64,000 nt of DNA from Acidobacteriota bacterium. Its GTDB lineage: Bacteria > Acidobacteriota > Terriglobia > Terriglobales > Acidobacteriaceae. The position numbers and the translations under genes are program-made. The notes under the pieces are model-generated. The model saw only the letters and a program-made list of their open reading frames with translations. It searched no databases and was not told where the DNA came from. Of this stretch, positions 35,201 to 44,278 are shown piece by piece; within the stretch, counting starts at the first letter, position 1, and each line of letters begins with the position of its first letter. The stretch lies in contig JANYDG010000064.1 in the NCBI GenBank assembly GCA_025359885.1, positions 1 through 64,000 of the forward strand, written 5' to 3'.

Positions 35201-35318
35201 CTAAAGCATTTTCAGGAATGGTATAAACGGAGGCCGCACCGCTGACTGGATTTTTCAACAAGAAAAATCCATCCTCGCGAAAGCTAGACACTTCACAGTA
35301 TTCCTGAAAATGCTCTAG
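35201..35318. repeat. 118-bp inverted-end repeat element, copy 1
   Basis: The left end CTAAAGCATTTTCAGGAAT (35201-35219) is the near-perfect reverse complement of the right end (35300-35318; 18 of 19 match). Inside, TGGATTTTTC-AACAA-GAAAAATCCA makes a second perfect hairpin. A diverged copy occurs at 45869-45985 with the same ends and the same inner motifs (ACTGGATTT, AAGAAAAAT, ACTTCACAG). No coding capacity. It looks like a MITE-, REP- or IRU-type palindromic element, in the gap between the EXO-like terminator and the FAD oxidoreductase 3' end. Confidence 0.8.
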
Positions 35319-35379
35319 TTGATCTTCCCAAGGAGTGATTGGCCGACCTTGAGCGGTGTTTGCAGCGTCAGTGGCCTGC

Positions 35380-37323
35380 TTACGGGGGCGTAATGACGGC
35401 GCCATCATTGAGCAACTGTGAACTAAGAGTGCCGTAGCTGACGCCCTGCACCGTAGTGTTGCCGTCAATTGCGAGCGCCGCCGCAGTGCCAGCGGCCTGC
35501 CCCATGATCATGTAGGTAACTTCGACCCGCAGCGAGTCATAGGCCACGTGAGATGCGGAAACATCGACAGGCACCAGCAGGTTGGTTGCTTCTGATTCTC
35601 GTGGAGTCAGAACACGGTATGAAATCGGATACGGTCTGGGCTGATAGCCGCGGTTTGCCTCGTAATGGACGATGCCATTGACACTGAGAATATGGTGCAG
35701 ATGGTCATCGGAAGTGTAACCACCGACGCCAATCGAATCCTGAACCGCCGTTGTCATTTCCAGGTCGTGCTGGGTTGCGACATAGCTGCCCAGCATACGA
35801 CGGGCCTCGCGGACGTAGATCTGGTTGGGCCACCCGCCGTTATCCAGAAATTCGTCCTTGCAAAGCCCCAGTCCTTGTGCTGTTTTCAGTACGTCGGGCG
35901 GAATGCGCTTGTCGGTCAGAATGAAGTGAATGAAACCTTCCATGTAGCGTCTTTGTTCTGCGGCAATCTTGCGGCGCTCTTCTGCGGAGCCGTCGGGATA
36001 TCGATAGTTCTCGCCTACCTCATCGGTTGAAAAGAAGCTCCGAGTATTGTTCCAATCGAACTTGAGACCGGGGAGAGCATGTATATCCAAGTAGTAACCA
36101 ACGCGGAGTGGAGGATTCATGTCGGTGGCCATGCGACCGAGCAACTCATATTCTGCAGGGTTGTAGTTCACCGGTTGGGGGAATGGAATCTGGTTGGATG
36201 GGTCTGAACTGAGGCACATGCGATAGTTGTAGCCCATCACGGTGGTATCAGCAGATCCCTGAGCGGGCAGTGTCGTCGGCTTAACATGAGCAATAAGACC
36301 ACTGCTTGAGTCACCACGCACGACGTAGGCATCAATCGATTGATTGCCCATTTTGTTTGGCGAGTTCACACCCGCCAGGGCTTCGTTATAGGTGGCCACA
36401 GACTCGCGGCCCACCGTATACGTGACCCCGGCAGCGGCCATCAGATCACCGGTATAGCTGGCGTCTATGAATTGCTTCGCTGTATAGGTGGTGCCGTTGC
36501 TGGCCACAATGCCTGTGATGGCAGTGCCATTCATTTGGACAGACTGGAACGAGGTGCCCATCGCTACAGCAATGCCCGAGTGCCTTGCGAGCATGGTATC
36601 GAATGAGTTTTCGGCAACATGAGGCTCAAAGACCTGGCCCCGCAGGTTGATCTTGCTGCCACGATAGTGGTCGTTGACAATCGAGTAGAACGTTTTGGGT
36701 AGTCCACCGATGATTGCATCGCCATACTCGTCGCTGTACCCCAATCCATTGGTCATGATGCCGCCAACGTGATTTTCGGGGTCGAGGAGCGTGACTTTCT
36801 TTCCATGCACGGCGGCAGCGACGGCGGCCATGATACCTGCCGGCGTTGCACCATAGACAAGCACATCCGCACTGGTTTGCGTACTTCCCAATCCTATCAA
36901 CGGAATCATGACACCTGCGGTCGAGCCATCACCCACGATCTTGATCGAAGCCTTGGCCATCGGAACAGCCTCGGTCGGGGCAAAGGAAACCTGAATGCTG
37001 CAACTGGCTGAGACCGGCAGGCTCGGGCCGCAATCGTTGAATTGGTGAAAGCTGCCAAGCTGGCTCCCTGTCAGCGAGATTGCGCTGATCGTGAGCGGCG
37101 CAAAGCCAGAATTTGAGATAGTCACGGTTCGAGCCACACTCTGGCTTCCGACCAGGGTCGGCGTGAAGTGCACGGCGTTGGGAGTGATCGTTGCTCCGCG
37201 AATGAAGCTCCCTGTAATGGACTGGCAACTGCACAGCACCAGAAGGCTTGAGAAAACGGCGAGAAACATCCATCGCACCCCCTTGGGACGCACTTGCCTC
37301 ATCGTCTTTTGCTCGGAATTCAT
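35380..37323 (-). CDS. Exported FAD-dependent oxidoreductase with N-terminal ASH-type domain
   Basis: 647 residues. A hydrophobic N-terminus ends in LLVLCSC, a possible lipobox/lipoprotein signal. Residues about 45-150 form a choice-of-anchor-D/ASPM-SPD-2-Hydin-like beta-sandwich (VTISNSGFAPLTISAISLTG, CSIQVSFAPTE). The C-terminal 490 residues are an FAD_oxidored domain: DVLVYGATPAGIMAAVAAAVHGKKVTLLDPENHVGG near 155, IDASYTGDLMAAAGVTY near 290. These enzymes are often exported and of unknown substrate, with FAD bound in the Rossmann-like part. ATG 37323 is the first start; ATG 37302 is equally possible. Substrate not predictable. Confidence 0.85.
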   Translation of the reverse strand: MNSEQKTMRQVRPKGVRWMFLAVFSSLLVLCSCQSITGSFIRGATITPNAVHFTPTLVGSQSVARTVTISNSGFAPLTISAISLTGSQLGSFHQFNDCGPSLPVSASCSIQVSFAPTEAVPMAKASIKIVGDGSTAGVMIPLIGLGSTQTSADVLVYGATPAGIMAAVAAAVHGKKVTLLDPENHVGGIMTNGLGYSDEYGDAIIGGLPKTFYSIVNDHYRGSKINLRGQVFEPHVAENSFDTMLARHSGIAVAMGTSFQSVQMNGTAITGIVASNGTTYTAKQFIDASYTGDLMAAAGVTYTVGRESVATYNEALAGVNSPNKMGNQSIDAYVVRGDSSSGLIAHVKPTTLPAQGSADTTVMGYNYRMCLSSDPSNQIPFPQPVNYNPAEYELLGRMATDMNPPLRVGYYLDIHALPGLKFDWNNTRSFFSTDEVGENYRYPDGSAEERRKIAAEQRRYMEGFIHFILTDKRIPPDVLKTAQGLGLCKDEFLDNGGWPNQIYVREARRMLGSYVATQHDLEMTTAVQDSIGVGGYTSDDHLHHILSVNGIVHYEANRGYQPRPYPISYRVLTPRESEATNLLVPVDVSASHVAYDSLRVEVTYMIMGQAAGTAAALAIDGNTTVQGVSYGTLSSQLLNDGAVITPP

Positions 37324-37453
37324 TACGTTGATTCTATCGATTGGGGCCGAGGCAGGATAAACGCCTCTTGAATCTGGCTTCTATGAAACAACAATGGCCC
37401 GGATTTCCTGTCCGGCGTTTCACAAGGTGAGACAACCATGCAAGGATAACCTC

Positions 37454-37904
37454 TTAGTTGGTTGTAAATGAGAAGATCGCGCTCGACGAAGTTCCACCGA
37501 CCGTCGTCACTACAGCTCGGTAAGAGTAAGTGGTCTTCGTCGTCAACCCAGTCAGGTTGGCGTTCATGGTTGCTGCGTTGGACGTTGCTGGGAGTGTCAT
37601 CGTCGCCGTCATGCCCGTTGGGTTGACGGAGTTCGTTCCGAATTGGAAGTCATACATTCCAGCGACGCCAAACGGTTTGACCAAGGCACGGATCGTAGCG
37701 GTTGTAGTCGTAAGCGCAGATGCCGGTTCGGTGTGGACTGCGGGGCTCACTGCGATGAAGTACTTGGCAATAGCGACCGCGCTGGGCAAGTCATGGGGAG
37801 CGATGGAGATTGCGCTCACTGTCGCACTGTACTGGAGCAAGAGTGGGACTGTGCAGACAGCGGAACTGGACGTTGGTGCAGTGCCGTCGAGCGTGTAGTG
37901 AAGA
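37454..37904 (-). pseudogene. 5'-truncated surface protein fragment (CHB_HEX and FN3-like)
   Basis: The frame reads LHYTLDGTAPTSSSAV, the signature of chitobiase C-terminal-like repeats (YTLDGTTPT), then a fibronectin-like domain (ATIRALVKPFGVAGMYDFQFG, TTYSYRAVVTTVGGTSSS), and ends normally at 37454. Such modules sit at the C-terminus of large secreted proteins. Here everything upstream is missing: the match begins exactly where the glutamate dehydrogenase terminator starts. It is what remains of a longer gene after a deletion or rearrangement. A nominal start inside the gdh 3' end is not credible. Confidence 0.6.
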
Positions 37905-37929
37905 ATGCCCCCGGGAGTTTCGGGGGCAT
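37905..37929 (-). terminator. Stem-loop terminator of the glutamate dehydrogenase gene
   Basis: ATGCCCCCG (37905-37913) and CGGGGGCAT (37921-37929) form a perfect 9-bp stem, 28 bp past the gdh stop, followed on the minus strand by TCTTCACT. T content is modest. Confidence 0.65.
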
Positions 37930-37956
37930 CCTGGGCGGTGTTGCAGTTTTCCTGAC

Positions 37957-39225
<1,269 letters not shown>

Positions 39226-39479
39226 GTTGAATCGATCTCCAGTTTCTGTAGCCGAGGTGAGAAAACGACCTCGGCGCGCTGTCTGTCATGCCATCTGCAT
39301 GGCTGACATTCCAGCAGACTGTATCGGCTCTGAGAGCAGTCGCTACAGAGTGTTGGACGCGAGCGCACGGTACTCCGGTTCGATAAATTGGCACTGGGAT
39401 TGGGACGTCGCCAGTGCTGTTGCTGGTTGGGCTGGGAACCGGTTGCTCCAGCTCAAACCGTCTGAGTCTAGGCGCCCGC
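39226..39479. other. Leader/promoter region of the glutamate dehydrogenase gene
   Basis: About 250 bp between the gdh start and the terminator of the upstream TraB/GumN operon. The region should carry the gdh promoter on the minus strand. I see no strong hexamer pair, no riboswitch-like conserved motif and no frame with known motifs. Confidence 0.4.
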
Positions 39480-39518
39480 AAAAGGAAGAGTCAACCCCAC
39501 TTAGGTAGGAGTTGACTC
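39480..39518 (-). terminator. Rho-independent terminator of the XRE-membrane-TraB operon
   Basis: On the minus strand GAGTCAAC, a 15-base loop, GTTGACTC (39518-39488), then TTCCTTTT. Eight perfect pairs and a T-rich tail. A second GC hairpin (CCCCC-GCT-CGGGG) lies directly in front at about 39518-39531. Located about 100 bp past the natural TraB/GumN stop at 39617. Confidence 0.75.
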
Positions 39519-39616
39519 CCCCGCTCGGGGGCGAACCATTGGGTGCACCCCCTCATTATGCGTTGGCTGGTGGGATATTTCGTTTTATTTCTATGAGGAT
39601 TTGAGCGAAGCGCACC

Positions 39617-40498
39617 TTATTGTCGCTCGACGACGAACCCGGCAGCAGAGAGCTGTGCTGGAACGCTGTCTGGCCCGGCGAGATGGCCTGCTCCTACGGC
39701 GATGAAAACTGTTCCCTCCCCTTTGAGAATCTCGCCGATGCGGCTCGTCCACGCCTGATTCATCTTGACGATCAGGGTTTTGTAGAGCTCCGGGTACTTT
39801 TCGCGAAGTTCGCGGTCGAGTAGCTGGTCGATGGTGGTTACGTCTCCCGCGGCCTAGGCGTCCACCACTCTCTGGAAGCGGGCAACCCCTGCATCGAAGT
39901 CGTCGAGGCTGGTGTCGAGGTAGGCGACTTCGGTTTTTTGCGGCAGGTCCGCGAAGAAATGAAGTTGCTGCTCAATCGTCTCCAATCCTCGAATCGGCTT
40001 GCCGGCTTTGACAAACTCAGGCTTCAGCGTGAGCTCGACGCCGCTGCTGGGGTCCCAACCGGCCTGGATGAGCGGGGCCATGCTCAGCGAGACAGCCGCC
40101 CGCCAGGGGCGAAAGGGCTCAAGCGCAGCCTCTCCCGCAGGAATTCCGGCGTGCCTGGCCACAGCATCAAGATGCGCCAACTGCTCTTTGGAGAGCTTGG
40201 TCGAAAGAGGATGCGCGGCGTCGAGTCCAAACTCTTTGGCGAGTGGCTGCAGGGCGGCGGCATCGTCGGCGTTGGGGATTTCAAGCCAAAGCTCCTTGCT
40301 GTTGGCCATGGCGGTGTCGATCTTTGGGGCGCGCCAGGTGATATTTTTTGGGAGAATGTGCACCGTACCGAAGAGGTAGACGGTGGCGTGCGGGCCTTTG
40401 ACGACCCAAAGGGCGGGTTCGGCGACGGCGAGGGCGGCGGAGGCGAGCAACATCGCCAACGCCACAGCGACTGTGGCGATGCGGTGAATCGTGTGCAT
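39617..40498 (-). pseudogene. TraB/GumN-family protein interrupted by an in-frame amber codon
   Basis: From ATG 40498 the frame has a signal peptide (VAVALAMLLASAALAVAEPA) and TraB/GumN motifs: LWVVKGPHATVYLFGTVHILP and PIRGLETIEQQLHFFADLP. It hits TAG at 39854-39856. The same frame goes on without another stop to TAA 39617-39619 and contains the conserved family end, TVFIAVGAGHLAGPDSV and AAGFVVERQ. With the amber read as an amino acid (Trp by one base change), the product would be 293 residues, a normal TraB/GumN length. So either a recent nonsense mutation, suppression, or a sequence error. The family has a degenerate erythromycin-esterase/ChaN-like fold, role unclear. Third gene of the XRE operon. 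Confidence 0.85.
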
Positions 40499-40538
40499 GG
40501 GAAATCTTCCTTTCCGGAGAATGGGTTGGGGTGATCAA

Positions 40539-41237
40539 TTACCGCCGGAGGCGGATGGAGACATAGGTGTTGACGAGGATGTAGCAGGTCATCAGCAGCG
40601 AGAAGATATCCCAACTGGAGGCGTTGGGGACCAGATGCAGGCGTTCGGCTGCTGCATAGACAAAGAGCAAGCCCTGGCTGATGGCAAAGGTTGCAGCGCA
40701 AACGATGAGGATTGCGCGCTGCACAAACTCGTCGCTGGTGCGCCAGAGATGAATGTTGAGAGCCGTTTGCACGAGAAAAAGCAGGACGATGCCCGCGTAG
40801 ACTCCCATGGCAATGCCGGGATGCGAGCGCATGGGGCCCAGAGCAAGGACCGGCGCAAGCAGGAGAATTCCGGCAAGAGCGAGCACCCAGGCCTGAAGCT
40901 GCGCGGTGCGAACCTCTTGATTGGTCGCGAGCATCGCTTCACCGGTGTCACCGGTCAGCTCAGGGCAGGCGGGCTCCAGGGAGGCGGCGAGCTTTTTGCG
41001 ATTGGTGGCGAGATAGCCGAAGACCAGCCCCATGCTCAAGAAGCAGATGCCCATCCAGCAGGCGAGCAGGTCGGTCCAGGAAAGTGACTTGATCGAGACT
41101 CCGAGCTTCGCTGCAAAAGCAATCGCGGAATACCCAACAATTGCTCCGAGTATGGCCCCGATGAGCATGCGAAGGAAGGTCTTGGCTGTGAATCTGGTAG
41201 TGGTGGGTCGGTTCATTGCGGTTTCGTTCGCGGGCAT
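40539..41237 (-). CDS. Multi-pass membrane protein of unknown function
   Basis: 232 residues with about six predicted transmembrane helices (FLRMLIGAILGAIVGYSAIAF, LACWMGICFLSMGLVFGYLA, AWVLALAGILLLAPVLALGP, IAMGVYAGIVLLFLVQTAL, AILIVCAATFAISQGLLFVY, IFSLLMTCYILVNTYVSI). The arrangement, a small XRE regulator followed by a polytopic membrane protein, is common in bacteria (DUF2178-like or YozF-like pairs). ATG 41237 follows AAAGGAG; the open frame to 41393 is not used. It sits 29 bp after the XRE stop and 41 bp before the TraB/GumN gene, so they are probably one operon. Confidence 0.78.
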   Translation of the reverse strand: MPANETAMNRPTTTRFTAKTFLRMLIGAILGAIVGYSAIAFAAKLGVSIKSLSWTDLLACWMGICFLSMGLVFGYLATNRKKLAASLEPACPELTGDTGEAMLATNQEVRTAQLQAWVLALAGILLLAPVLALGPMRSHPGIAMGVYAGIVLLFLVQTALNIHLWRTSDEFVQRAILIVCAATFAISQGLLFVYAAAERLHLVPNASSWDIFSLLMTCYILVNTYVSIRLRR

Positions 41238-41265
41238 GGCCGCTCTCCTTTGGGGTTGAAGTGGG

Positions 41266-41463
41266 TTAAAGGGTCTCAGGCTCAAAAATCTGCTCGATAG
41301 GCATCTGGAAAAGGCGGGAGATCTTGAAGGCCAGGTCAAGGCTGGGATCGTGCTTTTCCGTTTCAATGGCGTTGACAGCCTGACGCGAAACACCCAGGAG
41401 CTGGGAGAGTTCCCCCTGGCTCCAGTTGCGCTCGGCTCGTAGGACTCGTAATCGGTTTTTCAA
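41266..41463 (-). CDS. Small XRE-family transcriptional regulator
   Basis: 65 residues, only a helix-turn-helix: LKNRLRVLRAERNWSQGELS, LLGVSRQAVNAIETEKHDPS, LDLAFKISRLFQMPIEQIF. The start is TTG 41463, with CAGGTG upstream, giving the usual length of the YozG-like class; a longer open frame to 41541 covers the operator region. It is expected to bind the GTAAGG/CCTTAC sites at 41478-41550 and repress its own operon. First gene of the operon with the membrane protein and the TraB/GumN gene. Confidence 0.88.
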   Translation of the reverse strand: MKNRLRVLRAERNWSQGELSQLLGVSRQAVNAIETEKHDPSLDLAFKISRLFQMPIEQIFEPETL

Positions 41464-41477
41464 ATTGCACCTGCTGC

Positions 41478-41550
41478 GTGTAAGGTCACTCTTACACTCT
41501 GTAATGCTTACCTTACATTTCGAGGTAAAAATGTCAAGCATACCTTACAT
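41478..41550. promoter_or_regulatory. Operator cluster and promoter of the XRE operon
   Basis: Site 1 is a perfect dyad, GTGTAAG-GTCACT-CTTACAC (41478-41497). Then GTAA-TGC-TTAC (41501-41511), and ACCTTACAT occurs twice in direct repeat (41510-41518 and 41542-41550; 32 bp apart). A minus-strand promoter lies inside: TTGACA (41537-41532), 16 bp, TAAGGT (41515-41510), so one repeat covers the -10 and another lies upstream of the -35. This is the layout of an autorepressed XRE gene; the binding protein is inferred from adjacency. Confidence 0.7.
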
Positions 41551-41645
41551 ATTTATTTTCAAAGCGGCCGATGCGCGGCGTTTGCTTCGAGTCGTGAAAG
41601 GTCAGAAGGTGGCAAGCTGCCCATCCATTTACACTGGCTCTTGTC

Positions 41646-43199
41646 ATGGCACACGCAGACCTCGCCCAATCCGGGCTCCAGCCCAGCCGCAAAGACTTTC
41701 TCGCGCTCGCGAAGAACCATACCCTTGTCCCTCTGTTCCGCACTCTGACGGCAGACCTCGAAACGCCGGTCTCCGCCTTCCTCCGCGCGGCGTGGGAAGC
41801 GCCGGAGTGCTTTCTACTGGAATCGGTCGAGAATGGCGAAAAAGTGGGCCGCTACACCTTCATCGGGCTCAATCCTTACAAACGGATTGTCTCCCGCGGC
41901 CGCGCCATCACCATCACCGAGGGCAAAAAGTCGGTGCAGCTTGAGGGCGACGTTTTTGACCTGCTGCGCGAGGCCCTGAGTGGCCACAGCCCGGCGCGGG
42001 TCTCCGGTCTGCCCCCTTTCACCGCCGGGGCTGTCGGATTTCTGAGCTACGATGTCGTCCGCCAGATCGAAAAGCTGCCTGCAACCGCTGCCGACGAACT
42101 GCACGTCCCCGACGCCTGCCTGCTTTTCTTTGATGAAGTGCTGGCATTTGACCATGTGCGGAAGGAAATCCACCTGGTGGTGACCGCTGACGTCACCTTG
42201 CAGACTCCTTCAGACGCCTACGCTGACGCGGCCAAGCGGCTGGCGCGGCTGGAAAAGCGGCTCGCGCGCTCTCTGCCCAAACTGCCCAAAGCGACAGCCA
42301 AAGGCAAGCTCAAAGTCACGCACCGGACCAAAAAGAAGGACTTTCTCGCCGCCGTGGAACGCATCCGGCAGTACGTCGCAGCAGGAGATGTCTTCCAGAC
42401 TGTGCTCTCGCAGCGCCTGGACGTTGAGCCGGGCGTTGACCCCTTTGCCGTCTACCGCGCCCTGCGCACGGTCAATCCTTCGCCGTACATGTACTTCCTG
42501 CGCGTAACGCCCGACGGAACTCCTCAATCTGGCAAGCAGAATTCCGCTCTCTCCGGCCGTCTCGAGGTCGCCGGCTCTTCACCGGAGATGCTCGTGCGCG
42601 TAACTCAAAGCGCAAAAGGTGGCAAGATCGAGTACCGACCCATCGCAGGCACCCGTTGGAGAAGTGCCGATGAAGACAAGGACGACGCGCTGGCGGCCGA
42701 AATGCTGTCTGACGAAAAGGAACGCTCAGAGCATGTGATGCTGGTGGACCTGGGCCGTAACGACGTCGGCCGGGTCAGCGAATTCGGCTCGGTCAAGGTG
42801 GACCGGCTGATGTTTGTCGAGCGCTACAGCCACGTGATGCACCTGGTCAGCTCCATCGAGGGCAAGCTCCGCGCCGGGTTGAGCGCCGTCGATGCCCTCC
42901 GTGCCTGCTTCCCTGCTGGAACGCTTTCGGGTGCGCCCAAGGTCCGCGCGATGGAAATTATCGAAGAGCTGGAGCCAGCCCGCCGCGGCATCTACGGCGG
43001 AGCCGTTCTGTACGCCGACTTCTCGGGCAACCTTGACTCCTGCATCACCATCCGGTCGATGGTTGCGCAGGATGGATTAGGACATATTCAGGCAGGTGCC
43101 GGAATTGTGGCCGATTCCGTGCCTGAAAGCGAATATCAGGAGTGCCTGAACAAGGCGCAGGCTGTGCTGCGGGCCATTGAGAGGGCGCGAACGCTCTAG
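41646..43199 (+). CDS. trpE: Anthranilate synthase component I
   Basis: 517 residues, chorismate-binding family. N-terminal part: TLVPLFRTLTADLETPVSAF and CFLLESVENGEKVGRYTFIG, typical of TrpE and involved in tryptophan feedback. Catalytic part: IAGTRWRSADEDKDD, ERSEHVMLVDLGRNDVGRV, SHVMHLVSSIEGKL, FPAGTLSGAPKVRAMEIIEE, RGIYGGAVLYADFSGNLD, AGAGIVADSVPESEY. It makes anthranilate from chorismate with TrpG. ATG 41646. A PabB role is less likely given the N-terminal domain. The glutaminase gene trpG lies 2 kb away on the other strand. Confidence 0.94.
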   Translation: MAHADLAQSGLQPSRKDFLALAKNHTLVPLFRTLTADLETPVSAFLRAAWEAPECFLLESVENGEKVGRYTFIGLNPYKRIVSRGRAITITEGKKSVQLEGDVFDLLREALSGHSPARVSGLPPFTAGAVGFLSYDVVRQIEKLPATAADELHVPDACLLFFDEVLAFDHVRKEIHLVVTADVTLQTPSDAYADAAKRLARLEKRLARSLPKLPKATAKGKLKVTHRTKKKDFLAAVERIRQYVAAGDVFQTVLSQRLDVEPGVDPFAVYRALRTVNPSPYMYFLRVTPDGTPQSGKQNSALSGRLEVAGSSPEMLVRVTQSAKGGKIEYRPIAGTRWRSADEDKDDALAAEMLSDEKERSEHVMLVDLGRNDVGRVSEFGSVKVDRLMFVERYSHVMHLVSSIEGKLRAGLSAVDALRACFPAGTLSGAPKVRAMEIIEELEPARRGIYGGAVLYADFSGNLDSCITIRSMVAQDGLGHIQAGAGIVADSVPESEYQECLNKAQAVLRAIERARTL

Positions 43200-43529
43200 A
43201 CCTCCGGCCGATTGCGGTCGATTGTCGTCAAAGGCCCAGGGCTCTCGACTTCCGTATACGAGGCTGGTCTCCCCCGGTTCATTGGGACCGTTCAAGCCTC
43301 CCTAATGGGGAATCCTTTCCTATTTTGTCCCGATCTGGTACTCGGTCCTGGATTGAGAACCATTCGTACTGTTGACCAATCCCCGGATGCGTTGCAAGCT
43401 AGTCTCATCCCGCCAAACCGTGGCAGATGCGCCGGGAAGTTGGGCCAGCAAGATTGACAAATATTCCCGGTTGCCGATGAAACGGTGAGGAGCAGGGATG
43501 AACTCCAAGCGTGAGCAAGGAGGGGAACC
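43200..43529. other. 330-bp intergenic region after trpE
   Basis: No convincing gene. TTGACA at 43455-43460 is a perfect -35 hexamer on the plus strand but the matching -10 (GATGAA) is poor; it could serve the downstream hypothetical gene. AAGGAGGGG at 43517-43525 is a strong ribosome-binding site for that gene. Confidence 0.45.
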
Positions 43530-44258
43530 TTGACCATTTCAATCGCAATTCCGCCTCTGGACAGTCTCAGCCAGATTGGTCTGAGCAGAGTATCGAGTTC
43601 GCTTCTAACCGACCCGAACCCGCAGTCTTCTTCCTTACCCCTGATCGAAGCGCACGATGGGATCGCGGCGCAACTCAGCTACACCGTTCCCAGCGACACT
43701 TTCGCAGGCGGACTTGATCCTCTGACCCCGAAGAGTTCTACTCCTGGCGGTACTGCGGCGCTCGCCTCGATCACCAGCAACATCGTCGCCACTCTTAATT
43801 CCGTGCAAAACTCCAACGGACAAAGCGTAAGCCAGGCGGTCGGTCTGCTGTTGCAGTCGCAGGGGTTTCTGCTGCTCTTTCAGGCTCTCGCGGCTAGCGA
43901 AACGACGGCGACAGCCAGCGTGAGCACCGGGCAGTTGGCAAGCCTGGTGCCGACAAGCGGCCTGGAAAAGAATGGAACAGTCGCTGCATCCAACAGCCAC
44001 GGCAATAGTCCGGAACACGCCAATGCAAACTCTTCGACGAGCGCTGCCACCTCCAGCTCGGCGAATGCTCCCGGTTCGAAGAGTCCAGATGCAGCGAGCA
44101 GCCCTTACTTTCACAAATTACTCGGAGAATTGGATAGCACGCTGAACACGCCTGCTCCGGCTGCTGCTACGGGCGCCACGCCTCAAACTTTCGAGCTGGA
44201 CGTGTTTCTGCAATGGCTCTCGCACAACGGCAGTTCCAGCATTGCGGCGAACGCGTAA
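43530..44258 (+). CDS. Hypothetical Ser/Ala-rich protein with TTG start
   Basis: 242 residues, starting at TTG 43530 with an unusually strong AAGGAGGGG five bases before it. About 60 residues of PPLDSLSQIGLSRVSSSLL-type polar sequence, then a helix-prone block (IVATLNSVQNSNG and AVGLLLQSQGFLLLFQALAAS), a long Ser/Asn/Ala linker, and a short conserved-looking end (YFHKLLGELDSTL, FELDVFLQWLSHNG). No signal peptide and no Cys. Composition resembles flagellar-hook-length or secretion-substrate proteins, but no family is recognised. Confidence 0.62.
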   Translation: MTISIAIPPLDSLSQIGLSRVSSSLLTDPNPQSSSLPLIEAHDGIAAQLSYTVPSDTFAGGLDPLTPKSSTPGGTAALASITSNIVATLNSVQNSNGQSVSQAVGLLLQSQGFLLLFQALAASETTATASVSTGQLASLVPTSGLEKNGTVAASNSHGNSPEHANANSSTSAATSSSANAPGSKSPDAASSPYFHKLLGELDSTLNTPAPAAATGATPQTFELDVFLQWLSHNGSSSIAANA

Positions 44259-44278
44259 CGCACGGAGCGATACGAAAG

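Noticed and set aside
39620-39823. 67-codon plus-strand frame
   Set aside because: Antisense to the conserved TraB/GumN end, which explains its protein-like look.
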